This document shows positions 25,152 to 33,122 of a DNA stretch of 64,000 bases, piece after piece. Source of the DNA: Microbacterium sp. LWH11-1.2 (GTDB lineage: Bacteria > Actinomycetota > Actinomycetes > Actinomycetales > Microbacteriaceae); the NCBI RefSeq assembly GCF_038397745.1, contig NZ_CP151636.1, forward strand, positions 3,658,001 to 3,722,000, in the 5' to 3' direction. Under the pieces are notes generated by a model. That model saw only the letters and a program-made list of their open reading frames with translations, was not told the DNA's origin and did no database searches. Both the position numbers and the translations under genes were made by a program. The number at the start of each line of letters is the position of its first letter. Positions within the stretch are counted from its first letter, which is position 1.

Positions 25152-25790
25152 ATGAGCGAGCACGAAGCGAACGCGCGTTTCCTTCGCGAGTCCATCATCG
25201 AGCCGGATGCCATCGCGCGCGCCCGGGCCCATGCGGTCGAACTGGGAGCGGCGCCCGTCAGCGCCGTCGTCGGATCGCAGATCGCCGTGATCGCCGCCGC
25301 GACCGCCGCCCGCTCGATCGTCGAGATCGGCACGGGAGCCGGCGTCTCGGGACTGTGGCTGCTGCGCGGAGCGCCGCAGGCCGTGCTGACCTCGATCGAC
25401 AACGAGCCGGAGCATCTCGCCGCCGCCCGCCAGGCATTCTCCGATGCGAGAGTGCCCTCGACGAAGGCCCGCTTCATCACCGGACGGGCCGCCGATGTGC
25501 TTCCCCGCATGAACGAGGCCTCCTACGACATCGTGCTCGTCGACGCCGACCCCGAGAACGTCATCGAGTATGTCGAGCACGGCCTGCGCCTCGCCCGCGC
25601 CGGCGGCATCGTGCTCGTTCCGCGCGTGCTCGGCGGCGGCCGCGTCGCCGATCCCGTGCAGCGCGACGAGATCACTGCGGCGTACCGCTCGCTCGTGCAG
25701 GAGACGCAGGAATCGTCGGCCGTGCTGGCGACCGTCTCCCCCGCCGGCGAAGGGCTCCTTCAGCTGGTCAGCATCGCCGATCGCGCCTGA
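25152..25790 (+). CDS. SAM-dependent O-methyltransferase (class I, MT-3 / Rv1220c type)
   Basis: 212 residues. SAM-binding motif I VEIGTGAGVSGLWLL near 56-70, acidic residue SIDNEPEHL near 78, and the metal/SAM region DIVLVDADPENVIEYVEH near 126-143, typical of the Mg-dependent caffeoyl-CoA/catechol O-methyltransferase family. Cytoplasmic. The substrate is not known; the position beside tatB is conserved with mycobacteria. A bidirectional hairpin terminator follows 36 nt after the stop. Confidence 0.85.
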   Translation: MSEHEANARFLRESIIEPDAIARARAHAVELGAAPVSAVVGSQIAVIAAATAARSIVEIGTGAGVSGLWLLRGAPQAVLTSIDNEPEHLAAARQAFSDARVPSTKARFITGRAADVLPRMNEASYDIVLVDADPENVIEYVEHGLRLARAGGIVLVPRVLGGGRVADPVQRDEITAAYRSLVQETQESSAVLATVSPAGEGLLQLVSIADRA

Positions 25791-25826
25791 CTCTCGTTCC
25801 GGACGACAGCCACCCGGAACAGGAAA

Positions 25827-25858
25827 GAGGGCGACGGATCCGGAGATCCATCGCCCTC
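25827..25858. terminator. Bidirectional hairpin between O-methyltransferase and DUF3117
   Basis: GAGGGCGA (25827-25834) pairs with TCGCCCTC (25851-25858); after one mismatch GGATC pairs with GATCC inside. It lies between two convergent genes and is flanked by A-rich sequence on the left. Confidence 0.75.
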
Positions 25859-25887
25859 GCAGACCCGCATCGCGGATCCGGGGTCAA

Positions 25888-26061
25888 TCAGGCCGGTGCC
25901 ACGACGGCGGCCAGCACGTCGTGAAGTTCCTTGGCCTCGGCGTCGTTCACGGAGACGACCAGACGGCCGCCACCTTCGAGCGGAACGCGCACGATGATGA
26001 GTCGCCCTTCTTTCACGGCCTCCATGGGTCCGTCTCCGGTCCTCGGCTTCATCGCTGCCAT
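25888..26061 (-). CDS. DUF3117 family small protein
   Basis: 57 residues, AAMKPRTGDGPMEAVKEGR followed by LIIVRVPLEGGGRLVVSVN, the near-invariant actinobacterial DUF3117 sequence. A strong AAAGGAG ribosome site lies 6 nt before the ATG, fixing the start. Single-domain cytoplasmic protein of two halves (basic then beta-rich) with no known activity. Monocistronic between two terminators or gaps. Confidence 0.9.
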   Translation of the reverse strand: MAAMKPRTGDGPMEAVKEGRLIIVRVPLEGGGRLVVSVNDAEAKELHDVLAAVVAPA

Positions 26062-26155
26062 CGTGGCTCCTTTTCCTCGGTGGTATGGAATGAGTTTATC
26101 GGGTGTCACCGGGGCCTGGACGTCACCTGTGAAGAAAAGCGACGAGCGTTCACTC

Positions 26156-27373
26156 TCAGGGCACCTGCCAGAACGTGTTCCCGAGGGCGTACATCGGGAG
26201 TATCCAGGCCCACTGACCGACCAGACAGAGCACCAGGACACCGACTCGCCACCACCGTGATCGCGGCACAGCCAACGCTCCCCACATCGGGCTCAGCGGG
26301 AGCAGCAGCCGGAAGGTGCTCGACTGCGGGAAGAACACCGCGAGCAGATACAGCAGATAGCTCGCGCTCCACAGTCGCAGGTCCGTCCCCAGGGCGCGCA
26401 CCTGCGGGAGGTACAGCAGCGCGGCTCCGGCGGCCACGACCAGGAGCGCCAGTGCCACCGGCCCCGCCCACGCCGGCAGACCCCACAGCCCGAACCAGAA
26501 CTGGGACGCCTGCACCCACCCCTCGAACGGCACGAATCCCTCGACGCCGCCGGCGATCCAGTGCCGCCGCCACGCGAGCTCCGTGGCGAGATAGGCGCCC
26601 GGATCGCCCGTGACCATGCCGGCGAGAAGCTGCCAGGCGAAGCCGGTCGCGGTCGCGAGAGCGCCCAGGGCGACGATGTGCGCGATCTCGACACCGGTGA
26701 GGGGATCGTCGCGGCGTCGTACCCACCGGACGATGCCGTGCAGTCCGATGTAGAGCGCGAAGGCGAGGATTCCCGGCCGGGTGAAGGCCATCACCGGGAT
26801 GAGCACATAGAGCCACGCGTATCGCCGACGGGTCATCGCGTCGAGCGCCAGGAAGAGCAGCAGGAGGAACAGCGTCTCTGCGTAACCCACCTGGAACATC
26901 GCGGCGAGGGGACCTGCGGCGAAGAACACCACGGCCCAGGTCGCGGCGGAGGCCCCGATGCGATCGCGCAGCAGGCGGTGCAGCGCCAGACAGGCGAGGT
27001 ACCCGGCGACGAAGGAAAGCAGGAACGCTCCGGCGCCCCACGAGCCGAACACGAAGCCGAGTGCCTTCGCCGCATATGCGAACACCGGCATGAACGCCCA
27101 GGCGTTCTCCGCGACGTCGCCGGAATCGGTCAGCGGCAGTTCGGCCGGGTACCCGCTCTCGGCGACCAGCCAGTACCACTGCGCGTCCCAGCCGAGCACG
27201 AAGTCGATGAGTCCGGCATCCGCTCCGAAGCGCGACAGCGACGTCGAGATCGAAGCCGCCGCGAGGAAGAATCCCGTGGTGACGACACGTGCGACGAGAT
27301 AGATCACCGCGATGCGCAGGGCGAGGGGCGCCTGCGCCCAGCGACGGGCCGCGCTCAGTGCGAGGTGAGCCAT
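26156..27373 (-). CDS. PIG-V-like polytopic mannosyltransferase (GT-C fold)
   Basis: 405 residues, about ten transmembrane helices. The first large outer loop carries DFVLGWDAQWYWLVAESGYP, the GT-C acidic motif with W-D-x-x-W-Y typical of PIG-V/GPI mannosyltransferase 2-like enzymes that use polyprenyl-phosphate mannose. Later FFPQSSTFRLLLPLSP resembles the C-terminal loop of the same family. Probably glycosylates a cell-envelope lipid or protein from the outer face of the membrane; acceptor unknown. Start ATG 27373 overlaps the dapE 3' end by 19 bp. Confidence 0.78.
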   Translation of the reverse strand: MAHLALSAARRWAQAPLALRIAVIYLVARVVTTGFFLAAASISTSLSRFGADAGLIDFVLGWDAQWYWLVAESGYPAELPLTDSGDVAENAWAFMPVFAYAAKALGFVFGSWGAGAFLLSFVAGYLACLALHRLLRDRIGASAATWAVVFFAAGPLAAMFQVGYAETLFLLLLFLALDAMTRRRYAWLYVLIPVMAFTRPGILAFALYIGLHGIVRWVRRRDDPLTGVEIAHIVALGALATATGFAWQLLAGMVTGDPGAYLATELAWRRHWIAGGVEGFVPFEGWVQASQFWFGLWGLPAWAGPVALALLVVAAGAALLYLPQVRALGTDLRLWSASYLLYLLAVFFPQSSTFRLLLPLSPMWGALAVPRSRWWRVGVLVLCLVGQWAWILPMYALGNTFWQVP

Positions 27374-28428
27374 GCGCGCAGGCCCCGCTCCACGGCGTCG
27401 ATCTGCGCCAGAGGCACGCGCTCCTCGTCGTGGTGGGCCAGGTGGGGATCGCCGGGGCCGTAGTTCACCGCCGGGATGCCGAGCGCCGAGAAGCGCGCGA
27501 CATCGGTCCAGCCGTACTTCGGTCGTGGCTCCGCGCCCACGGCCGCGACGAACTGCTGCGCGATCGGGGCGTCCAGCCCGGGGCGGGCTCCCTCTGCAGC
27601 ATCCGTGATCTCGACGTCGAACCCGGCGAGCACGCCGCGCACGTGCGCCTCGGCGTCGGCCGCCGACTTGCTCGGAGCGAAACGGTAGTTCACCTCGACC
27701 TCGCACGCGTCGGGGATCACGTTCCCGGCGACACCGCCGGCGATGCGCACGGCGCTCAGGCTCTCGCGGTACAGGAGCCCGTCGACGGGCACCTCCTTGG
27801 CCCGGTACTCGGCCAGACGGGTGAGGATGGGCGCGGCGCGGTGGATCGCGTTCTCGCCGATCCACGCGCGTGCCGCGTGCGCCCGCACGCCGGTGGTGCG
27901 GACGATCGCGCGGAGCGTGCCGTTGCATCCGCCCTCGACCTCGCCGTTGGACGGCTCGCCCAGGATGGCGAAGTCCGCCTGGAACAGGTCGGGGCGCACG
28001 GCCGCGAGGAGCCCGAGACCGTTCTTCGAGGCCTCGACCTCCTCGTTGTCGTACCACATCCAGGTGACGTCGATCGCGGGCTCGGCGAGCTCGGCGGCGA
28101 GCTTGAGCTGCACCGCCGTCCCGGCCTTCATGTCGACCGTGCCGCGCCCCCAGAGGAAGGGGACCCCGTCGATCTCGATGTCCTTCGTGGGCACATTCTC
28201 GTTGATCGGCACGGTGTCGATGTGCCCGGCGATCGCGACGCGCTGAGCGCGGCCGAGGTTCGTGCGCGCGACGATCGTGTTGCCGTGGCGGATCACCTCC
28301 AGATGCGCGAGGGGAGCGACGGCCGCCTCGATCGCGTCCGCGAGGGCCTTCTCATCGCCCGAGACACTCGGGATGTCGCAGAGTGCGCGGGTGAGTTCCA
28401 CGGAGGACGCGGTCAGATCGAGCAGCAT
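27355..28428 (-). CDS. dapE: Succinyl-diaminopimelate desuccinylase
   Basis: 357 residues; M20 metallopeptidase fold. Dizinc ligands: His in IAGHIDTVP near 67, Asp in RGTVDMKAG near 98, Glu pair in YDNEEVEA near 131, Glu in GEPSNGEVEGG near 158, and the C-terminal His in HLAHHDEE near 330. Converts N-succinyl-LL-diaminopimelate to LL-diaminopimelate and succinate in lysine and peptidoglycan precursor synthesis. ATG 28428 lies 7 nt after a TAGGCT box. Divergent from dapD, and dapC lies 5 kb away. Confidence 0.93.
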   Translation of the reverse strand: MLLDLTASSVELTRALCDIPSVSGDEKALADAIEAAVAPLAHLEVIRHGNTIVARTNLGRAQRVAIAGHIDTVPINENVPTKDIEIDGVPFLWGRGTVDMKAGTAVQLKLAAELAEPAIDVTWMWYDNEEVEASKNGLGLLAAVRPDLFQADFAILGEPSNGEVEGGCNGTLRAIVRTTGVRAHAARAWIGENAIHRAAPILTRLAEYRAKEVPVDGLLYRESLSAVRIAGGVAGNVIPDACEVEVNYRFAPSKSAADAEAHVRGVLAGFDVEITDAAEGARPGLDAPIAQQFVAAVGAEPRPKYGWTDVARFSALGIPAVNYGPGDPHLAHHDEERVPLAQIDAVERGLRAWLTSH

Positions 28429-28435
28429 GTCCACC

Positions 28436-28441
28436 AGCCTA
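28436..28441 (-). promoter_or_regulatory. -10 box TAGGCT, 7 nt before dapE ATG
   Basis: Minus-strand TANNNT 7 nt from ATG 28428; leaderless configuration. Confidence 0.6.
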
Positions 28442-28482
28442 CTTACACCGTCATGTGCGACGTGGTCGATCGGCGGGCGCGA

Positions 28483-28488
28483 TAGCGT
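28483..28488 (+). promoter_or_regulatory. -10 box TAGCGT, 6 nt before dapD ATG
   Basis: Plus-strand TANNNT 6 nt from ATG 28495; leaderless configuration. The divergent dapE and dapD promoters share a 53-bp region between the two boxes and starts. Confidence 0.6.
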
Positions 28489-28494
28489 GGAAGC

Positions 28495-29448
28495 ATGAGT
28501 GAATCGCGCAGCGTGTGGGGCATCGGACTGACCACGATCGCCGGAGACGGCACGGTGCTCGACGCGTGGTACCCCGAGGTCGGCGTCGGATCGCCGACGG
28601 CCGGCGATGCCGCCGCCGCAGCGGCCACCTGGGAGGCGCTCACCGGCCCGGATGACCGCCGCAACGTCACGGTCGAGGTCGTCCAGCTCCAGATCGACCT
28701 CGACGCCCCGCCTGCCTCCACGTCTGACGCCTATCTGCGCCTGCACGCGCTCTCGCACCTGGTCGTGCGACCGAACGAGCTCAACCTCGACGGCATCTTC
28801 GGCCACCTGCCGAACGTGGCGTGGACGAACGCCGGCCCCGTGCACCCCGCGGACGCCGCCCGCCTGCGTCCGTTGCTGCAGCGCGCCGGCATCCAGGTGC
28901 AGGGACTCGACAAGTTCCCGCGCCTGACCGACTACGTGCAGCCCGCCGGTGTGCGGATCGCCGACGCGTCGCGAGTGCGCCTCGGAGCGTACCTCTCCCC
29001 CGGCACGACCGTCATGCACGAGGGCTTCGTGAACTTCAACGCCGGCACGCTGGGCGCGTCGATGGTCGAGGGACGCATCTCCCAGGGCGTCGTCGTCGGC
29101 GACGGCAGCGACATCGGAGGCGGCTCGTCGATCATGGGCACGCTGTCCGGTGGCGGCACGCACCGCGTCTCGATCGGGTCGAGGACCCTTCTCGGCGCGA
29201 ACGCGGGGATCGGCATCTCGCTCGGAGACGACTGCGTCGTCGAGGCGGGGCTCTACGTCACGGCCGGAACGAAGATCGTGCTCGTCGACGGCCCGCAGAC
29301 CGCTGACGGCGGTCGCGTCATGGTCAAGGGCGTCGAGCTCTCCGGCCAGGACGGGCTCCTGTTCCGCCGCAACTCGCTCAGCGGCGCGGTCGAGGCCGTG
29401 CGCCGCGCCGGCATCGGCGTGACCCTGAACGAGGCGCTGCACGCCTGA
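28495..29448 (+). CDS. dapD: Tetrahydrodipicolinate N-succinyltransferase
   Basis: 317 residues, the length of the actinobacterial DapD type. The C-terminal half is a left-handed beta helix with hexapeptide repeats ([41 protein letters not shown] stretch 165-235) and [22 protein letters not shown]. Transfers succinyl from succinyl-CoA to tetrahydrodipicolinate, the step before dapC. Cytoplasmic trimer in the family. Head-to-head with dapE, so two steps of the pathway share one promoter region. Confidence 0.93.
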   Translation: MSESRSVWGIGLTTIAGDGTVLDAWYPEVGVGSPTAGDAAAAAATWEALTGPDDRRNVTVEVVQLQIDLDAPPASTSDAYLRLHALSHLVVRPNELNLDGIFGHLPNVAWTNAGPVHPADAARLRPLLQRAGIQVQGLDKFPRLTDYVQPAGVRIADASRVRLGAYLSPGTTVMHEGFVNFNAGTLGASMVEGRISQGVVVGDGSDIGGGSSIMGTLSGGGTHRVSIGSRTLLGANAGIGISLGDDCVVEAGLYVTAGTKIVLVDGPQTADGGRVMVKGVELSGQDGLLFRRNSLSGAVEAVRRAGIGVTLNEALHA

Positions 29449-29686
29449 TCCCTGACCCGTCCGACGGCGTCCGCCGGGCGTGGCGGGCCGGCACACAGGT
29501 TGTGCGTGATAGTGTCGGCATGACGCTCCTCGCAGTGCGAGACGTCTGCGTCGTCGACACGCTCCCGCGCCACTTGCCTGGTTCTGGCCATTTCGAACGG
29601 CGAAACGATGCGCGATCCCGCGCCGTCGCCCACCTTCCGCACCCGGCCCAGATGGTTCGCGCGTGCACTCTCGGAGATATACCCCT
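29449..29686 (+). other. Long leader of the second DEAD helicase
   Basis: 238 bp with no established gene. It holds TAGTGT at 29510-29515 (probable -10), the small open frame described separately, a 5-bp TTTCG/CGAAA hairpin near 29589 and GGAG about 12 nt before the helicase ATG. A transcript from TAGTGT would carry a leader of about 165 nt, as is common for cold-inducible DEAD helicases. Confidence 0.45.
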
Positions 29687-29690
29687 ATGA
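29520..29690 (+). CDS. Possible 56-codon leader ORF overlapping the helicase start
   Basis: Begins MTLLAVRDVCVVDT at ATG 29520, 4 nt after a TAGTGT box, and ends in a TGA that overlaps the helicase ATG (ATGA). No homology recognised and composition is Arg/His-rich in its second half. If translated it could couple translation to the helicase gene; it may equally be a chance frame in a high-GC leader. Confidence 0.25.
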   Translation: MTLLAVRDVCVVDTLPRHLPGSGHFERRNDARSRAVAHLPHPAQMVRACTLGDIPL

Positions 29691-31066
29691 CTTCCTTCCT
29701 CGATCTCGGCGTGCCCGCCGACCTCGCCGCCGTCCTCTCGAAGGACGGCAAGACCGAGGCGTTCGCGATTCAGCGCGACACGCTTCCCGACTCCCTCGCC
29801 GGCCGCGACCTGCTCGGCCGCGGCCGCACCGGCAGCGGCAAGACGATCGCCTTCGCACTCCCCCTCGTCTCCCGCCTCGCCGCCTCGTCGCGCACGAGCC
29901 GCCCCGGCCACCCGCGTGGTCTCGTGCTCGCTCCGACCCGCGAGCTCGCCACCCAGATCGCCGCGACCATCGCGCCGCTCGCGGCAGCCAAGGGCCTGCG
30001 CGTCACCACCGTGTTCGGCGGCGTCAGCCAGCGCCCGCAGGAGCAGGCCATGCGCAGCGGCGTCGACATCGTCGTCGCGTGCCCCGGCCGTCTCGAAGAC
30101 CTCATGAAGCAGCGCGTCGTGCAGCTCGACGCGGTCGAGGTCACCGTTCTCGACGAGGCCGACCACATGGCCGACCTCGGCTTCCTGCCGGGTGTCACCC
30201 GCATCCTCACCGCGACCCCGGCCGGCGGTCAGCGCCTGCTGTTCAGCGCGACCCTCGACCGCGGCATCGACACTCTCGCCCGTCGCTTCCTCTCGAACGC
30301 CGTGAGCCATGAGGTCGACGAGGAGAGCGTGCCCGTGGGCGAGATGACCCACCGTGTGCTGGTCGTCGACTCGACGGACAACAAGACCGCTCTCGTGCGC
30401 GACCTCGCCTCCGGCACGGGTCGCCGCATCCTCTTCACGCGGACGAAGCACCAGGCGAAGAAGCTCGCCAAGCAGCTCACCGCCGCCGGCATCCCCGCGG
30501 TCGACCTGCACGGCAACCTGTCGCAGAACGCGCGCGAGCGCAACCTCAGCGCCTTCTCGACCGCTCCCGACGAGGGTGGCGTGCGCGTGCTCGTCGCGAC
30601 CGACGTCGCCGCCCGCGGCGTGCACGTCGACAACGTCGACCTGGTCGTCCACGTCGACCCGCCCGTCGAGCACAAGGCGTACCTGCACCGCTCCGGTCGC
30701 ACCGCTCGCGCCGGCGCCGCCGGAACCGTCGTCACGGTCGTGCTCCCCGAGCAGCGTCGCGACGTCAAGGACCTGCTGCGCAAGGCCGCGATCGACGCAC
30801 CGCTCGAGAACGCGACGCAGGATGCCATCACCGGTCTCGTGCCCGAGCGCGCGGCTCACGTGCGTCCGGCTCCCGTCCAGGCGCAGCAGCCGCAGCGTCA
30901 GGCCAAGCAGCGTCCGGCCGGCGGAGAGCGTGCCGGCGCCTCCACGCCCCCGGCACGTCGCCGTCGTCCCCGCTCCGGCCAGGGCGGACAGGGCCAGGGC
31001 GGCCAGGCCCGTCAGGGCGGCGCCTCGCGCCAGGGCCAGGGCGGTCGCGGCTACCAGGGACGCTGA
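29687..31066 (+). CDS. DEAD-box ATP-dependent RNA helicase (second copy)
   Basis: 459 residues. Walker A RTGSGKT at 47-53, PTREL, DEAD near 156 (VLDEADHM), SAT near 187, ARGVHVDN and HRSGRTARAG near 325-340. The tail is glycine/glutamine/arginine-rich (GQGGQGQGGQARQGG type), unlike the poly-Arg tail of the helicase at 11301, so the two should differ in RNA partners. ATG 29687 has CGGAGA upstream. Two tandem hairpins end the transcript. Confidence 0.9.
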   Translation: MTSFLDLGVPADLAAVLSKDGKTEAFAIQRDTLPDSLAGRDLLGRGRTGSGKTIAFALPLVSRLAASSRTSRPGHPRGLVLAPTRELATQIAATIAPLAAAKGLRVTTVFGGVSQRPQEQAMRSGVDIVVACPGRLEDLMKQRVVQLDAVEVTVLDEADHMADLGFLPGVTRILTATPAGGQRLLFSATLDRGIDTLARRFLSNAVSHEVDEESVPVGEMTHRVLVVDSTDNKTALVRDLASGTGRRILFTRTKHQAKKLAKQLTAAGIPAVDLHGNLSQNARERNLSAFSTAPDEGGVRVLVATDVAARGVHVDNVDLVVHVDPPVEHKAYLHRSGRTARAGAAGTVVTVVLPEQRRDVKDLLRKAAIDAPLENATQDAITGLVPERAAHVRPAPVQAQQPQRQAKQRPAGGERAGASTPPARRRRPRSGQGGQGQGGQARQGGASRQGQGGRGYQGR

Positions 31067-31075
31067 GTCTCCCCC

Positions 31076-31136
31076 ACCTGATCCGCTCGCAGATCAGGTG
31101 ACGCGAAAGGTCGCCGCGCATTCGCGCGGCGACCTT
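31076..31136. terminator. Two tandem hairpins after the second DEAD helicase
   Basis: First: ACCTGATC (31076-31083) with GATCAGGT (31092-31099). Second: AAGGTCGCCGCGC (31107-31119) with GCGCGGCGACCTT (31124-31136), 13 perfect pairs around an ATTC loop, followed by CTGC. They separate convergent genes and can act in both directions. Confidence 0.8.
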
Positions 31137-31157
31137 CTGCGTCCCCGTGGCCGGGCG

Positions 31158-31628
31158 TCAGCGCCGCACCGCATCCAGGACCACCGGGTCGGAGCACCCG
31201 CGGACGAAGCCCGCGAGACGTCGCCGGATCTCGAAGCCGAGCACCCGCGCGCCGAGCCACTCGGCGATCGGTGCGAGCCAGACCGGTCGGCAGGAGAAGT
31301 TGTACTTCCACACGGCCAGCGTGCCGCCTGCCACGGCCGTGAACCGCCACCCGCCGCCGAGCTTCTCGAAGAACCACGGCCCCGTCTCCATCACCATCCC
31401 GACGTTGGTCGGCGGCGCATAGGAGACGTAGCTGCTCACCATGGCGAAGCCGAGGCGCTGCCGGGTGAAGGTGCGCACACCCTTGGCCGGAGCATCCGCC
31501 TCGTCCAGGAAATGCTGTTCGCTGATGAACGGATCCCAGCGTCGACGGATCGCTCCCGTCGTCTGCGAGACGGCGAAGGCCGTCGCCGGGTCCACCGGCA
31601 CGACGGCTTCGGCGCTGACGACGGGCAT
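31158..31628 (-). CDS. SRPBCC (START/Bet v1-like) ligand-binding protein
   Basis: 156 residues. Opening AEAVVPVDPATAFAVSQ and later WFEKLGGGWRFTAVAGGTLAVWKYNF follow the polyketide-cyclase/SRPBCC fold with its long C-terminal helix (LGARVLGFEIRRRLAGF). Such proteins bind hydrophobic ligands. It starts 12 nt after the gltA stop and is probably in the same transcript. Function unknown. Confidence 0.75.
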   Translation of the reverse strand: MPVVSAEAVVPVDPATAFAVSQTTGAIRRRWDPFISEQHFLDEADAPAKGVRTFTRQRLGFAMVSSYVSYAPPTNVGMVMETGPWFFEKLGGGWRFTAVAGGTLAVWKYNFSCRPVWLAPIAEWLGARVLGFEIRRRLAGFVRGCSDPVVLDAVRR

Positions 31629-31640
31629 CGGACGCCGGTG

Positions 31641-32930
31641 TCAGCGGGTCTGGAACGTGCGCTCCGGAGACCCCGTATACAGCTGCTGCGGGCGACCGAT
31701 CTTCGTCTGCGGGTCGAGCTGCAGCTCGCGCCACTGCGCGAGCCAGCCCGGCAGCCGGCCGATCGCGAAGAGCACCGTGAACATCCGGGTCGGGAAGCCC
31801 ATCGCCTTGTAGATGACGCCGGTGTAGAAGTCGACGTTCGGGTACAGACGGCGCTCGCGGAAGTAGTCGTCGGCGAGCGCGAGCTCCTCGAGCTCCTTCG
31901 CGAGGTCCAGCAGCGGGTCGGTGACGCCCAGCGAGGACAGCACCTCGTCCGCGGCCTCCTTGACGAGCTTGGCGCGCGGGTCGTAGTTCTTGTAGACCCG
32001 GTGCCCGAAGCCCATCAGCTTCACGCCCTCTTCCTTGTTCTTCACCCGCTCGACGAAGCGCGAGACGCTCTGACCGGAGTCGCGGATCTGGCCGAGCATC
32101 GTGAGGACGGCCTCGTTCGCCCCGCCGTGGAGCGGACCGGAGAGGGCCTGGATGCCCGCCGAGATCGACGCGAACTGGTTCGCGCCCGTGGAACCCACCA
32201 GGCGCACGGTCGAGGTCGACGCGTTCTGCTCGTGGTCCTCGTGGAGGATGAGGAGCAGCTCGAGAGCCTTGGACATGACCGGGTTGATCTCGTAGGGCTC
32301 CGAGAGCACGCCGAAGTTCAGCTTGAGGAAGTTCTCCACGAACCCGAGCGAGTTGTCCGGGTAGAGGAAGGCCTGGCCGACGCTCTTCTTGTGCGCGTAC
32401 GCCGCGATCACCGGAAGCTTCGCGAGCATGCGGATCATGTTCAGCTCGACGTGCTCGGGATTGTGCGGGTCGGTCTGGCCCTCGTAGTAGGTCGAGAGCG
32501 CGGCGACGGCCGAGGACAGCACCGACATCGGGTGCGCGGTGTGCGGCAGGGCCGAGAAGAACCGCTTGAGGTCTTCGTGCAGCAGCGTGTGACGACGGAT
32601 CTTCTCGTCGAACTCGGCGAGCTCGGAGGCCGACGGCAGCTCACCGTAGATGAGGAGCCAGGCGACCTCGAGGTAGCTCGTGGAGTTGGCCAGCTGCTCG
32701 ATCGGGTACCCGCGGTAGCGCAGGATGCCCTTGTCTCCGTCGATGAAGGTGATGTCCGACTTGGTCGACGCGGTGTTGACGAATCCGTAGTCCAGACCGG
32801 TGTAGCCGGTCTGCCGGGTCAGGGTCGAGAAGTCGATGCTGTCGTGGCCTGCCGTGCCGCGCACCAGCGGGAATTCGGCGGTCGTGTCGCCGATCGTCAG
32901 CTTCGCCGTCTGGTCTGCCGCTGCGCTCAC
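31641..32930 (-). CDS. gltA: Citrate synthase
   Basis: 429 residues, type II (hexameric) length. Catalytic region: LHEDHEQNASTSTVRLVGS, GPLHGGANEAV (His), and MGFGHRVYKNYDPRAK (His and the downstream Asp region). Condenses oxaloacetate with acetyl-CoA at the entry of the TCA cycle. GTG start with AGGAGG 7 nt upstream. The promoter proposed at 33058 gives a leader of about 120 nt, with an inverted repeat between its -35 and -10 boxes. Confidence 0.95.
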   Translation of the reverse strand: MSAAADQTAKLTIGDTTAEFPLVRGTAGHDSIDFSTLTRQTGYTGLDYGFVNTASTKSDITFIDGDKGILRYRGYPIEQLANSTSYLEVAWLLIYGELPSASELAEFDEKIRRHTLLHEDLKRFFSALPHTAHPMSVLSSAVAALSTYYEGQTDPHNPEHVELNMIRMLAKLPVIAAYAHKKSVGQAFLYPDNSLGFVENFLKLNFGVLSEPYEINPVMSKALELLLILHEDHEQNASTSTVRLVGSTGANQFASISAGIQALSGPLHGGANEAVLTMLGQIRDSGQSVSRFVERVKNKEEGVKLMGFGHRVYKNYDPRAKLVKEAADEVLSSLGVTDPLLDLAKELEELALADDYFRERRLYPNVDFYTGVIYKAMGFPTRMFTVLFAIGRLPGWLAQWRELQLDPQTKIGRPQQLYTGSPERTFQTR

Positions 32931-33057
32931 GCGGACCTCCTCCTGGTGTCCGACCCCCGCTCGTCGCGTCGGTGTCGGACAAGATCTTGATCAAGCCGGA
33001 ACTGGCGATCTCACGGCGCTGAGGCACCAGGTCGGTACCCGACCGAATCGCCTTTAC

Positions 33058-33090
33058 AGCCTAGTAGGCACGCAGGCCTACTGTGACATC
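33058..33090 (-). promoter_or_regulatory. gltA promoter with operator-like inverted repeat
   Basis: Minus strand: -10 TAGGCT is the complement of 33058-33063 and a GTCACA -35-like box lies 18 nt upstream. Between and overlapping them sits AGTAGGC (33063-33069) / GCCTACT (33076-33082), a 7-bp inverted repeat with 6-nt spacer, the usual place for a repressor operator. The remaining leader (32931-33057) shows only the AGGAGG ribosome site. Confidence 0.5.
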
Positions 33091-33122
33091 CGCCAAACGG
33101 ACGGCGGATTTGACGAGGGAAT

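Noticed and set aside
31070-31140. Possible 6C RNA motif because of a CCCCC run beside two hairpins
   Set aside because: The C-run is outside the hairpin loops; the structure is better explained as tandem terminators between convergent genes.
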